64,000 nucleotides of DNA, from assembly GCF_013416555.1 (NCBI RefSeq), contig NZ_JACCFG010000004.1:248001-312000 (forward strand). Direction: 5' to 3'. Position numbers and translations under genes: made by a program. The DNA comes from Sphingomonas sp. R-74633. Lineage in GTDB: Bacteria; Pseudomonadota; Alphaproteobacteria; Sphingomonadales; Sphingomonadaceae. Under the pieces are notes generated by a model. That model was not told where the DNA came from and searched no databases. It saw nothing but the letters and a program-made list of their open reading frames with translations. Shown here piece by piece: positions 54,362 to 62,383 of this stretch (positions are counted from its first letter, which is position 1; the number at the start of each line of letters is the position of its first letter).

Positions 54362-55645
54362 CTATTTCTGCGCCACCCATTTGTCATAAGTCGCCAGCGC
54401 CTTGGCCGGACCGTTATTGTACCAGCTATAGCCGTTGCGGCGCTCCTGGCTCAGCTCGTTGACATCGGTGTGGATGCTGCGGTCGCGGTCGCCGAAGATC
54501 GGCTTGCCGGTCTTGATGTCATAGTAGCGCGACCAGATCGGGCCGGCGCCGGGCTTGGGGACGAGCTTGCGGCCGTCGGTGCCCTTCTCGAAAGCGACGC
54601 CGTAGACCGCATGCGCCTTGAGCCAGGCGGCGCCATCGCCGATCGCCGCTTCGACCGACGGCGAGCGCCCCGCCTGCTTCATCAGGAAGATCAACAGGTC
54701 GGCGCTCTCATCCGAGGACAGAGCGGCCGGTTCGAAGTTTCGAGCCCCCGCCGGCGCCAGCGTCAGGGCGTCGTGCTGCTGGCCCCACACCGTGCGCTTG
54801 CCGTCGACGACGACCTGGGTCTTCAAAATCAGCTGGATCGCGCGGTTGCAGGCAGCTTTCGCTTCCGCTGCGAGCGGTTCGGGTACGAAGCCATAGTCGT
54901 TCTGCCGGCGCGCGACGTCGGCGAGCACGCTCACCACCGAGGAGAGCGCGTCGTCGTTGAAGGTGAGCGCGTCGTGATAGCCGCCCTGGAGCGGATAGAT
55001 TTGCGGCCAGCCGCCATTCGGAAACTGCGCATTCAAAAGGTAGCGCACGCCCTTGAGGAAGGCGGCGCGATAGACGTCGCCCTCCGCCCCCGGCGCCATC
55101 GACTGGACGCGGGCGAGGAAGCGCAGCTCGGAGGTGGTCGCATTGTTGTCGATCGTGCCGACATAGGCCCATTCCTCGTCATCGCCGGTCCGCGCATTGG
55201 CGGGGAGATGCTCGACGGGGACGTAGTGCTGGCCCTTCACGCGCGCCGGCCCGTCGCGATCGACATTCTTGCCCCAGCCGCCGGCGGGCGTCTGGAAGCT
55301 GACGATATTGTCGGCGACCTTGCGCGCCTCAGGCGTGGCGTAGAAGGCGGCGGCGAGATTGGCGGCCATGCCGCTGCCGCCCGACTTGCCCGACGGCGGC
55401 GGCGCGGGGATCTCGGCCAGGCCCTGGCGCTCGGCGGCGAGCGCGGCCTTGTCGGCGGCCATCAGCGCGGTCGAGCGATCGAGATAGACATTCCAGGCGC
55501 GCTGCTGCCCGACGGGCAGCGCCCCGATCCGTGCCTTGGTGATTGGTTCGGCGGGGCTCATCTGGCCGATCACTTCGACCGCCGCATATGCCACCGGTGT
55601 CATCGCTACTGCTGCCAGCAGGGCGATCTTTGCGATACGAATCAT
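54362..55645 (-). CDS. Secreted pectate lyase, PL10 family
   Basis: A 427-residue secreted enzyme from ATG 55645 (RBS GGAGGGGAC) with signal MIRIAKIALLAAVAMTPVAYA. The mature region has PL10 hallmarks: VSFQTPAGGWGKNVDRDG, TIDNNATTSELRFLARV, FPNGGWPQIYPLQGGYHDALTFNDDA and the C-terminal ERRNGYSWYNNGPAKAL that carries the catalytic arginine region. PL10 lyases cleave polygalacturonate by beta-elimination using calcium. A plant-associated lifestyle would fit. No pectin transport or other pectinase gene is adjacent. Confidence 0.93.
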   Translation of the reverse strand: MIRIAKIALLAAVAMTPVAYAAVEVIGQMSPAEPITKARIGALPVGQQRAWNVYLDRSTALMAADKAALAAERQGLAEIPAPPPSGKSGGSGMAANLAAAFYATPEARKVADNIVSFQTPAGGWGKNVDRDGPARVKGQHYVPVEHLPANARTGDDEEWAYVGTIDNNATTSELRFLARVQSMAPGAEGDVYRAAFLKGVRYLLNAQFPNGGWPQIYPLQGGYHDALTFNDDALSSVVSVLADVARRQNDYGFVPEPLAAEAKAACNRAIQLILKTQVVVDGKRTVWGQQHDALTLAPAGARNFEPAALSSDESADLLIFLMKQAGRSPSVEAAIGDGAAWLKAHAVYGVAFEKGTDGRKLVPKPGAGPIWSRYYDIKTGKPIFGDRDRSIHTDVNELSQERRNGYSWYNNGPAKALATYDKWVAQK

Positions 55646-55722
55646 GTCCCCTCCGATTTTGGATTTGCGGGGAGGATAGCGGACCGCTGATTTCCGTCCA
55701 TCCCCCTTCATTCACCGCATTC

Positions 55723-55805
55723 CGTCATCCCCGCGCAGGCGGGGATCCAGAGTCACAAGCGGTGAGGATGCGTAACCCTGGGCCCCGGCTTTCGCCGGGG
55801 TGACG
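55723..55805. repeat. Short intergenic palindromic element A
   Basis: The ends CGTCATCCC (55723-55731) and GGGGTGACG (55797-55805) are near-inverted. Inner hairpins are ATCCCCGC/GCGGGGAT (55727-55746) and CCCCGGC/GCCGGGG near 55783-55800. The pattern matches the short repeats scattered through many sphingomonad genomes. Confidence 0.75.
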
Positions 55806-55818
55806 AAGGGATGGAAAG

Positions 55819-55964
55819 TTCCTCCCCGAGCTTGTCTCGGGGAGGGGGACCGCGCGACGCAGTCGCGGGGTGGAGGGGCTCGGCGAGTCATCGCCGTGTT
55901 GCGGCGGCCCCTCCACCACCCGCTGCGCGGGCGGTCCCCCTCCCCCAGCAAGCTGGGGGAGGAA
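55819..55964. repeat. Long palindromic intergenic element B
   Basis: A 146-base imperfect palindrome. TTCCTCCCC (55819-55827) mirrors GGGGAGGAA (55956-55964), GGGGGACCG mirrors CGGTCCCCC, and GTGGAGGGG mirrors CCCCTCCAC. Each end also folds alone: CCTCCCCGAG/CTCGGGGAGG (55821-55845) and CCTCCCCCAGC/GCTGGGGGAGG (55939-55962). It is probably a MITE-like or REP-like mobile repeat. Confidence 0.8.
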
Positions 55965-56030
55965 TTGTCCAAAGCAAAGCGGGCGAGGAGTTGCCCCCTC
56001 GCCCGCCGCCATAACCCTGAACTGACGCGC

Positions 56031-58526
56031 CTACTCGTAGCGCAGGGCATGAACCGGATTGGTGCGCGCGACGCGGAAGGCGTGGGCGCCGATGGTGAGC
56101 ACCGCGATGGCCAGCGCGAGCAGGCCCGCGCCGATGAACGGCACCGGGGTGAGCGCGATGCGCGCGTCGAAGGTGTTGAGGAACTCGCGCATCAGCCACC
56201 AGGCGATCGGCCAGGCGATGATGTTGGCGATCACCACCGGCCGGGTGAATTGCCAGACGAGCAGCCGGGTGATGTCGGTGGTCCGCGCGCCAAGCACCTT
56301 GCGGATGCCGATCTCCTTGGTCCGCCGTTCCGCCGTGAAGGCGGCGAGGCCGAACAGGCCGAGACAGCCGATGATCACCGCGAGGAGGGCGAACATGCCG
56401 AACATCTGCCCGCGCGCATCGAGCCGCTCATAGGCCTTGGCGATGACGTCGTCGGCAAAGGTCGCATCGAAGGGCACGTCGGGAGCGAAGCGGTGCCAGA
56501 CCTGCTCGATCCCGGCGCGGACGGCACGCGGATCGCCGTGGAAGCGGGCGACCAGCCAGCCGACATTATGCTTGTCGAGCAGGAAGGTGGTCGGCTCGAT
56601 CGGGGTCTTCACCGTGCGGAAGCGCGTATCGGCGACGACGCCGATGATGGTGAGGTCCATCATCCCCCCATATTCGTCCTTCACGCCGTAGCGGATGGTC
56701 TTGCCGACCGCTTCCTGCGCGGTCTTGAAGCCCATGCGCTTCGCTCCCGCTTCGTTGATCACGACATGGCCGCCCCGAGCGACCAAAGCCCGCTCGGCCT
56801 CCGGGACCTCGGGGAACGGCGTGGTCATGTCATCGGCCGGACGTTCGTCGAACACGCGGCCGGCGACCGTGCGGATGCCCATGGTGGGGAAGAAGCCGGC
56901 ATCGACGCCGTAGACCCCGATATCCACCGGTTCCGGACGGCCGGGGACGACCACCGAAGTGGACGAGGTCTGGCCGGTGACGACGCCGATCTGGGTACGG
57001 CCGGCGGATTCGACGCCCGGCACCGTGGCAATCGCGCGAGTGAGCGCATCGGCCTGGGGCTCGAGCGCCCGGGAGCCGATACCGGCGAGCTGGATCAGCC
57101 CGGCGCGCTTGTAGCCCGGGTCGAGCGAGCGCGCGTAGACATTCTGCGCATAGATCACTGCGGTGCAGATGATCAGGCCGATCGAAACCGCGAACTGGAT
57201 CACGACGAGCGCGCTGCGCAGCCGGCCCGAACCTTCGGAATCGGCGGCGGACTTGTTCGCCTTGAGCACGCGCGCCGGCTGGAAGCGCGAGAGGTAGACG
57301 GCCGGATAGAGGCCGCCCGCCGCGCCAACGAGCAGCACAAGGCCGATCATCGGCAGGAACAGGCCGTCGCTGCCGAAATAGTGCAGCTTGATATCGGCCT
57401 GGAGGAAGCTGGAGAACCAGGGCAGCACGATCTCGACCACCGCCAGCGCCAGCAACATCGCAATGGTGGCGAGCAGGACTGATTCGCCGATGAACTGGAT
57501 CATCAGCTGGCGGCGCGTGGCGCCGAGCACCTTGCGCAGCGCCACTTCGCGGGCGCGCTGGCTGGCACGCGCCGTCGCCAGATTGGTGAAGTTGATGCAG
57601 GCCATTGCGAGGATCAGCAGCGCGATCACCGCGAAGGTGAGGATCGTCTGGGTGTCGTTGCTGTCGGACATGCTGGAGCCGGTCGCCTTGCCGAGATGTA
57701 TCTCGGGCGCCGCCTTCAGCTCGAAGGTACGTTCGTCGCCGACATTGACGGCCTTGCCGTTGAAGGTCTCGTCCGCGATGTTGCGCTTCTTCCACGCTTC
57801 CATCTGGGAATTGAGCACCGCGACATCGGTGCCGGGGCGCAGCTTCACATAGACCCAGCCCGAGGTCCAACCCCAGCTGGTGAGATAGCCATTGTCCTCG
57901 GGGAACATCGACGGGAAGTCGGCACGGGCGAACATCTGCCCGGTGAGATGCGAGTTCTTCGGAATATCCCTGAACACACCGGTGACGGTGTAATCGGCCT
58001 TCTTGCCGAGGGTGAGCAGGCTGAGGGTGCGGCCGACGACGTCGGTGGTGCCGAAGGTCTTCACCGCCTGCTGCTCGCTCATCACCACGGTGCCGGGGCG
58101 CGAGAGCGCGTTCTTGCCGCCGCGGGCCATCGGCAGCGCTATCGTGTCGAGAAAGGCGCCGTCGACCAGCCGGCCGTCGTCGATCAGGGTCGCATTGCCA
58201 TCCTTGAGCAGGGTCAACGGCGGCCCACCCATATAGACGGCGCTTTCGATCTGCGGGAAATCCTTGAGCAGCGCCGCCTTGGCGACATAGGGCGAACCCT
58301 GGTTCTGATAGCCCTCGCCGGTGGACTTGCTCTTGTAGGTGACCTGGAACTGATAGGTGCGCGTACCCTCGGGCAGCCAATTGTCGTAGCTGCGCTCATA
58401 CTGGACGTAGAGCAGGATCAGCAGGCAGGCCGCGAGGCCGATCGCCAGCCCGAAGATGTTGATGAAGGCGTAGACCTTGTTCTTCGCCAGGGCCCTGAGG
58501 CCTACGGTCACGTAATTGCGCCACAT
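56031..58526 (-). CDS. MacB/FtsX-type ABC transporter permease
   Basis: An 831-residue inner-membrane protein with an N-terminal span (FGLAIGLAACLLILLYVQY), a MacB-type periplasmic domain (about 45-270), three FtsX spans, then a second copy: span LVVIQFAVSIGLIICTAVIY, periplasmic domain and three C-terminal spans (FGMFALLAVIIGCLGLFGLAAF and others). Eight spans with two FtsX units form the whole permease in one chain. Such transporters move substrates from the periplasm by mechanotransmission (MacB-like export, antimicrobial resistance or lipid traffic). RBS GGGGAGAAAG. It is last in an operon after the ATPase and adaptor genes. Confidence 0.93.
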   Translation of the reverse strand: MWRNYVTVGLRALAKNKVYAFINIFGLAIGLAACLLILLYVQYERSYDNWLPEGTRTYQFQVTYKSKSTGEGYQNQGSPYVAKAALLKDFPQIESAVYMGGPPLTLLKDGNATLIDDGRLVDGAFLDTIALPMARGGKNALSRPGTVVMSEQQAVKTFGTTDVVGRTLSLLTLGKKADYTVTGVFRDIPKNSHLTGQMFARADFPSMFPEDNGYLTSWGWTSGWVYVKLRPGTDVAVLNSQMEAWKKRNIADETFNGKAVNVGDERTFELKAAPEIHLGKATGSSMSDSNDTQTILTFAVIALLILAMACINFTNLATARASQRAREVALRKVLGATRRQLMIQFIGESVLLATIAMLLALAVVEIVLPWFSSFLQADIKLHYFGSDGLFLPMIGLVLLVGAAGGLYPAVYLSRFQPARVLKANKSAADSEGSGRLRSALVVIQFAVSIGLIICTAVIYAQNVYARSLDPGYKRAGLIQLAGIGSRALEPQADALTRAIATVPGVESAGRTQIGVVTGQTSSTSVVVPGRPEPVDIGVYGVDAGFFPTMGIRTVAGRVFDERPADDMTTPFPEVPEAERALVARGGHVVINEAGAKRMGFKTAQEAVGKTIRYGVKDEYGGMMDLTIIGVVADTRFRTVKTPIEPTTFLLDKHNVGWLVARFHGDPRAVRAGIEQVWHRFAPDVPFDATFADDVIAKAYERLDARGQMFGMFALLAVIIGCLGLFGLAAFTAERRTKEIGIRKVLGARTTDITRLLVWQFTRPVVIANIIAWPIAWWLMREFLNTFDARIALTPVPFIGAGLLALAIAVLTIGAHAFRVARTNPVHALRYE

Positions 58527-58549
58527 GGGCTTTCTCCCCTTCCCTGCCT

Positions 58550-59230
58550 TCAGGCCGCGCGGCGGCGCTCGTGGAGGACGCGGCCGTCGAGCATGTTGAC
58601 GATGCGGCCGGCGTAATCCGCGTGCGCGGGCGAGTGGGTGACCATGACGATCGTCGAGCCCTCGGCGTTGAGCGTCTGCAGCATGTGCATCACTTCCTCG
58701 CCGTGCTGGGTGTCGAGATTGCCGGTCGGCTCGTCGGCGAGGATCAGCTTGGGGCTGGCGACGAGCGCGCGGGCGACGGCGACGCGCTGCTGCTGGCCGC
58801 CCGAGAGCTGGCTGGGCCGGTGCTTGGCGCGGTGGGCGATGCCGGTGCGATCCATCACTTCGTCGACGCGGCGCTTGCGCTCGGCGGCGGGGACATTGTG
58901 GTAGAGCAGCGCCAGCTCGACATTGTCGCGCACGGTGAGCTCGTCGACCAGGTTGAAGCTCTGGAAGATGAAGCCGATGCTTTCCTTGCGGACCTCGGCA
59001 AGCTTGCTCTCCGAGAGACCGGCGACTTCCTTGCCGTTGAACATGTAGCTGCCCGAGGACGGGCTATCGAGCATCCCGATCATGTTGAGCAGGGTCGACT
59101 TGCCGCAGCCCGAGGGGCCCATGATCGCCACGAACTCGCCCTCGGCGATGTCGAGATCGATCGCGTCGAGCGCCGTCGTCTGCACCGTGTCGGTGCGGTA
59201 GACCTTGGAGAGTTCGCGCATCTGCAGCAT
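58550..59230 (-). CDS. ABC transporter ATP-binding protein, MacB/LolD type
   Basis: A 226-residue ATPase with Walker [11 protein letters not shown], signature [16 protein letters not shown], Walker [13 protein letters not shown] and switch His in MVTHSPAHA. This is the LolD/MacB-type ATPase that powers FtsX-family permeases. ATG 59230 has AAAGGGAA upstream; a GTG at 59254 overlapping the adaptor stop is an alternative start. It sits between adaptor and permease genes in the operon. Confidence 0.95.
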   Translation of the reverse strand: MLQMRELSKVYRTDTVQTTALDAIDLDIAEGEFVAIMGPSGCGKSTLLNMIGMLDSPSSGSYMFNGKEVAGLSESKLAEVRKESIGFIFQSFNLVDELTVRDNVELALLYHNVPAAERKRRVDEVMDRTGIAHRAKHRPSQLSGGQQQRVAVARALVASPKLILADEPTGNLDTQHGEEVMHMLQTLNAEGSTIVMVTHSPAHADYAGRIVNMLDGRVLHERRRAA

Positions 59231-59250
59231 CGGATTCCCTTTCTTTTCTA

Positions 59251-60552
59251 TCACTTGGTGAGGTCCAGGCGCGTCTTGTCGGTAAGGCCGGTATATGGCG
59301 AGGTGATCACCCGCTCGCCGGGCTCGAGGCCCTCGAGCACTTCGATGAAATCGGTGTTGCGGCGGCCGAGGCGGACATTGCGCTTCTCGGCGACGCCGCC
59401 CGAGGCGCTGACCACGAATACCCAGGCGCCGCCGGTATCGTTGTAGAAGGCGCCGTTGGGGATCAGCAAAGCGGGCGCCGGATCGCCGAGCGTCAGGCGC
59501 GCCTGCATCGTCTGGCCGCGCTGGAGCTGGGGCGGCTCGCCATCGGTGAACTGGAGATCGACCTGGAACTGGCCGTTCTGCACCTGCGGGTAGATCTTGG
59601 TGACCTTGGCGCCATAGCGCTTGCCCGACCAGTCGAGCGAGGCCTTCTGGCCGATCTGCACACGGCCGAGATAGAATTCGTCGACGCCGGCAATCAGCTT
59701 GTTGCGGCCGGGGCTGTCGATCTGGCCGACGCGCTCGCCGCGGCCGAGCGACTGGCCGACCTGGACCGAGAAGCCCGAAAGCTGGCCGGCGACGGGCGCG
59801 CGGAGCTGGAGCGCATCGAGATTGGCGCGGGCGATGGCGAGGCCCGACTGCATCGACCTGGCCGCCTGTTGCTGCTGGGTGAGCTGGCTGCCCTGGAGGC
59901 GCGCGTCGGTGCTCTGGCTGCGCTTGAGGGCCGCCAGGTTGCGCTGGCTGAGCTCGTAATCGGCCTGGGTATCGGCGAACTGCTTGCCCGAGACGAAGCC
60001 CTTGTCGGCGAGCGGCTTTTCGCGGTCGTACTGGCGGCGGGTCTTTTCGAACGCGGTCTCGGCGGCGAGCACGGCGCGTTCGTTGGCGAGCTGGGTCTGG
60101 GCGAGCGACAGCTCCTGGCTGCGCATGTTGTTGATCTGCTGCTCGACCTCGGTCTGGCGGGCAAGCGTGGAGAGCTGGAGCTCGGCGTTGGAGAGCAAGG
60201 CGATCGGCTGGCCGGCGGCGACGGTGGCGCCGTCCTCGACCAGCATCTTCTCGACCCGGCCGCCCTCGACTGCGTCAATATAGACGGTGAGCAACGGGGT
60301 AACGCGAGCACGCAGCGGCATGAAATCGTCGAAGGTGCCGCGCGTGACGCTCGAGATGGTCAGCCGGTCCATGCCGACGGTCTGGCTGGCGCCGCTGGGA
60401 GCGAACCACCAGATGGCGAGCGCGGCGACCAATGCCGCGGCGACGCCGAGCGCGATCTTCACCCGGGTCGACAGCCGGCGCGTCTCGACGACCTGGTCCA
60501 TGCCGCCGCCCGAGACCGGCCCGCTATCCTTCTGCATCCGCAAGATCGTCAT
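59251..60552 (-). CDS. Periplasmic adaptor (HlyD/MacA type)
   Basis: A 433-residue membrane-fusion protein: an N-terminal anchor (VKIALGVAAALVAALAIWWF), a lipoyl/barrel-sandwich half (VEKMLVEDGATVAAGQPIALL), a long coiled-coil hairpin (about residues 125-235, rich in Gln, Ala and Arg), the second lipoyl half (LRAPVAGQLSGFSVQVGQ) and beta-barrel domains. It links the MacB-like pump to an outer-membrane channel, which is not encoded here and is probably a TolC-like protein elsewhere. It is the first gene of the operon and starts 28 bases after a consensus sigma-54 promoter. Confidence 0.93.
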   Translation of the reverse strand: MTILRMQKDSGPVSGGGMDQVVETRRLSTRVKIALGVAAALVAALAIWWFAPSGASQTVGMDRLTISSVTRGTFDDFMPLRARVTPLLTVYIDAVEGGRVEKMLVEDGATVAAGQPIALLSNAELQLSTLARQTEVEQQINNMRSQELSLAQTQLANERAVLAAETAFEKTRRQYDREKPLADKGFVSGKQFADTQADYELSQRNLAALKRSQSTDARLQGSQLTQQQQAARSMQSGLAIARANLDALQLRAPVAGQLSGFSVQVGQSLGRGERVGQIDSPGRNKLIAGVDEFYLGRVQIGQKASLDWSGKRYGAKVTKIYPQVQNGQFQVDLQFTDGEPPQLQRGQTMQARLTLGDPAPALLIPNGAFYNDTGGAWVFVVSASGGVAEKRNVRLGRRNTDFIEVLEGLEPGERVITSPYTGLTDKTRLDLTK

Positions 60553-60579
60553 GCCCCAAATTCCTTTGCCCCTAAGCAG

Positions 60580-60595
60580 AGCAACAGCCGTGCCA
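60580..60595 (-). promoter_or_regulatory. Sigma-54 (-24/-12) promoter of the ABC efflux operon
   Basis: On the minus strand, TGGCACG (60595-60589), four bases GCTG, TTGCT (60584-60580): an exact match to TGGCACG-N4-TTGCW. The start codon of the adaptor gene lies about 28 bases downstream. The next gene on the other strand is a sigma-54 activator. Confidence 0.88.
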
Positions 60596-60640
60596 GCCGG
60601 GTTTCCCAGCGGCGGCTCACAGGATCGTGCTCCGGCAACT

Positions 60641-60674
60641 GTTCGATTCCGGACAGGAGCGTCCGGAATCGAAC
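60641..60674. promoter_or_regulatory. Perfect palindrome, candidate activator-binding enhancer
   Basis: GTTCGATTCCGGAC (60641-60654) and GTCCGGAATCGAAC (60661-60674) are exact inverted repeats around AGGAGC. The site lies about 46-80 bases upstream of the sigma-54 promoter, where NtrC-family activators bind. Confidence 0.75.
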
Positions 60675-60927
60675 GCTATCCGAAACGAAATCAGGCCGAG
60701 CTCGAACGCGGCGCGCGCGCCGTTCGCGCCCATGCGGAGGTCGAGGGCGAAGCGGCCGTGCGGCAGGATTGCGAGGAGAATCACAGCCGCGGCGAGTGCC
60801 GCGAGAAGCTTTCCCTTGCCGGTCTTGCGCGATTGCCGCTGCACCTTCGTCCTCCGCCGGCACCATCGCCGCTGCACGAAGACCAGCACGACGCGTGCCA
60901 GATGAAATCGACGGGCAAGGGCCGGCT

Positions 60928-60943
60928 TGGCACGCAAATTGAT
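60928..60943 (+). promoter_or_regulatory. Imperfect sigma-54-like site before the response regulator
   Basis: TGGCACG (60928-60934), CAAA, TTGAT (60939-60943). The -24 half is perfect, but the -12 half has GA where GC is normally essential. It lies about 40 bases before the regulator start and may be a weak or degenerate autoregulatory promoter. Confidence 0.4.
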
Positions 60944-60982
60944 TGTTCGCTTCCGCACAGTGGATGTACGGGAGTGGGCAGC

Positions 60983-62383
60983 ATGAGCGATCCGGAATTC
61001 GAATTCTGCGTCGTGATCGACGACGACGAAGACATATTGATGGCGTCGCGGCTGCTGCTGCGGCGGCTGTTCCGCGACGTCGAGGCGGTGCGCGGCCCCG
61101 AGGAGGCGCTGCCGCTGATCCAGGCGCGGACGCCCGACGTGGTGCTGCTCGATGCGAACTTCGCGCGGGGGGCGACCGATGCCTCCGAGGGACTAGCCTG
61201 GCTCGACAAGCTGCTCGCGCTCGATCCCGAGATGGTGGTGGTGATGATCACTGCGCATGGCGGGGTGCAGGTCGCGGTGTCGGCGATGAAGCGCGGGGCG
61301 ACGGACTTCGTCTCCAAGCCCTGGTCGAACGAGAAATTGCTGGCGACGGTGCGGACCGCGGCGTCGCTGCGGCGCTCGCGCAAGGCGGTGGGCGGCAAGG
61401 GCGTGGCGCCGGTTTCGGCACCGCAGGGGAGCGCGTCGCCCTTGCTCGGGGGCTCGCCGGCGATGGCACGCGTGCACTCGCTGATTGCCCGCGCGGCACC
61501 GACCGACGCCAACGTCCTGGTCCTCGGCGAGAATGGCACGGGCAAGGAGCTGGTCGCGCGCGAGCTCCACCGGCAATCGCTGCGCGCGGACCAGGTGATG
61601 CTGACCGTCGACCTGGGCGCGATCAGCGAGGACCTGATCGATTCAGAGCTGTTCGGCCATGTGAAGGGCGCGTTCACCGATGCGCGGACCGACCGGGTGG
61701 GCCGGATCCAGGCGGCGGACGGGGGCACGCTGTTCCTCGACGAAATCGGCAATCTTCCCCTGCGGCTCCAGCCCAAATTGCTCACCGTGCTCGAGCAGCG
61801 CCAAGTGACGCCGGTGGGGGCGAACAAGCCGGTGCCGGTCAACATCCGCGTGATCGCCGCGACCAATCTGCCCCCCGAGAAACTGCGCGACGAGGGGCAT
61901 TTCCGCCAGGATCTGCTGTTCCGCCTCAACACGGTCGAGATCGACCTGCCCCCGCTGCGCGAACGCCGCGAAGACGTGCCGCAACTGATCGAGCATTATC
62001 TCCAGCACTATGCCAAGCGCTATGGCCGCCCGGTGCCGGCGCTGAGCCCGGCGGCGCGGATGCTGCTGCTCGAGCATGACTGGCCGGGCAATGTCCGCGC
62101 GCTGCGCCATGCGCTCGAGCGCGCGGTGATCCTGGCGCGCGAGGATGCGCTGGAGCCCGAGGACTTCTCGCTGGTCCGCGCGATGCCGCGCATCGCCCCC
62201 GCCGCGGTGGTGCCCCCCTCGCCCGCCCCGGCGGTGCTCGACGACCTCAACCTCGAGCGGGTCGAGCGCCGGCTGGTCGAGGAAGCGCTGAAGAAGCACG
62301 GCTATAATATCTCGCTCGCCGCCAACGAACTTGGGTTGTCGCGCGCGGCGCTCTATCGCCGGATGGAGAAGCATGGGCTTTGA
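60983..62383 (+). CDS. Sigma-54-dependent NtrC-family response regulator
   Basis: A 466-residue protein from ATG 60983 (GGGAG upstream). The receiver domain has acidic Asp13-15, phospho-acceptor Asp57 in VVLLDANF and Lys112 in VSKPW. The AAA+ domain has Walker A GENGTGKE (182-189), the sigma-54 contact loop as GAFTDA (229-234) instead of the usual GAFTGA, and Walker B FLDE (251-254). It ends in a Fis-type HTH (YNISLAANELGLSRAALYRRM). It activates sigma-54 promoters, probably the divergent efflux operon. It overlaps the kinase gene by 11 bases. A much longer open frame starting near 60287 is only the antisense extension. Confidence 0.96.
   Translation: MSDPEFEFCVVIDDDEDILMASRLLLRRLFRDVEAVRGPEEALPLIQARTPDVVLLDANFARGATDASEGLAWLDKLLALDPEMVVVMITAHGGVQVAVSAMKRGATDFVSKPWSNEKLLATVRTAASLRRSRKAVGGKGVAPVSAPQGSASPLLGGSPAMARVHSLIARAAPTDANVLVLGENGTGKELVARELHRQSLRADQVMLTVDLGAISEDLIDSELFGHVKGAFTDARTDRVGRIQAADGGTLFLDEIGNLPLRLQPKLLTVLEQRQVTPVGANKPVPVNIRVIAATNLPPEKLRDEGHFRQDLLFRLNTVEIDLPPLRERREDVPQLIEHYLQHYAKRYGRPVPALSPAARMLLLEHDWPGNVRALRHALERAVILAREDALEPEDFSLVRAMPRIAPAAVVPPSPAPAVLDDLNLERVERRLVEEALKKHGYNISLAANELGLSRAALYRRMEKHGL

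Noticed and set aside
55725..56012. Overlapping frames within the palindromic repeats
   Set aside because: They arise from repeat sequence; no ribosome site or conserved protein pattern.
60617..60958. A 113-codon minus-strand frame containing a hydrophobic segment, between the efflux operon and the regulator
   Set aside because: It would overlap the sigma-54 enhancer palindrome and lie upstream of the operon promoter. The start context is poor and the N-terminal part is just Arg-rich shadow. A short membrane peptide from an internal GTG cannot be fully excluded.
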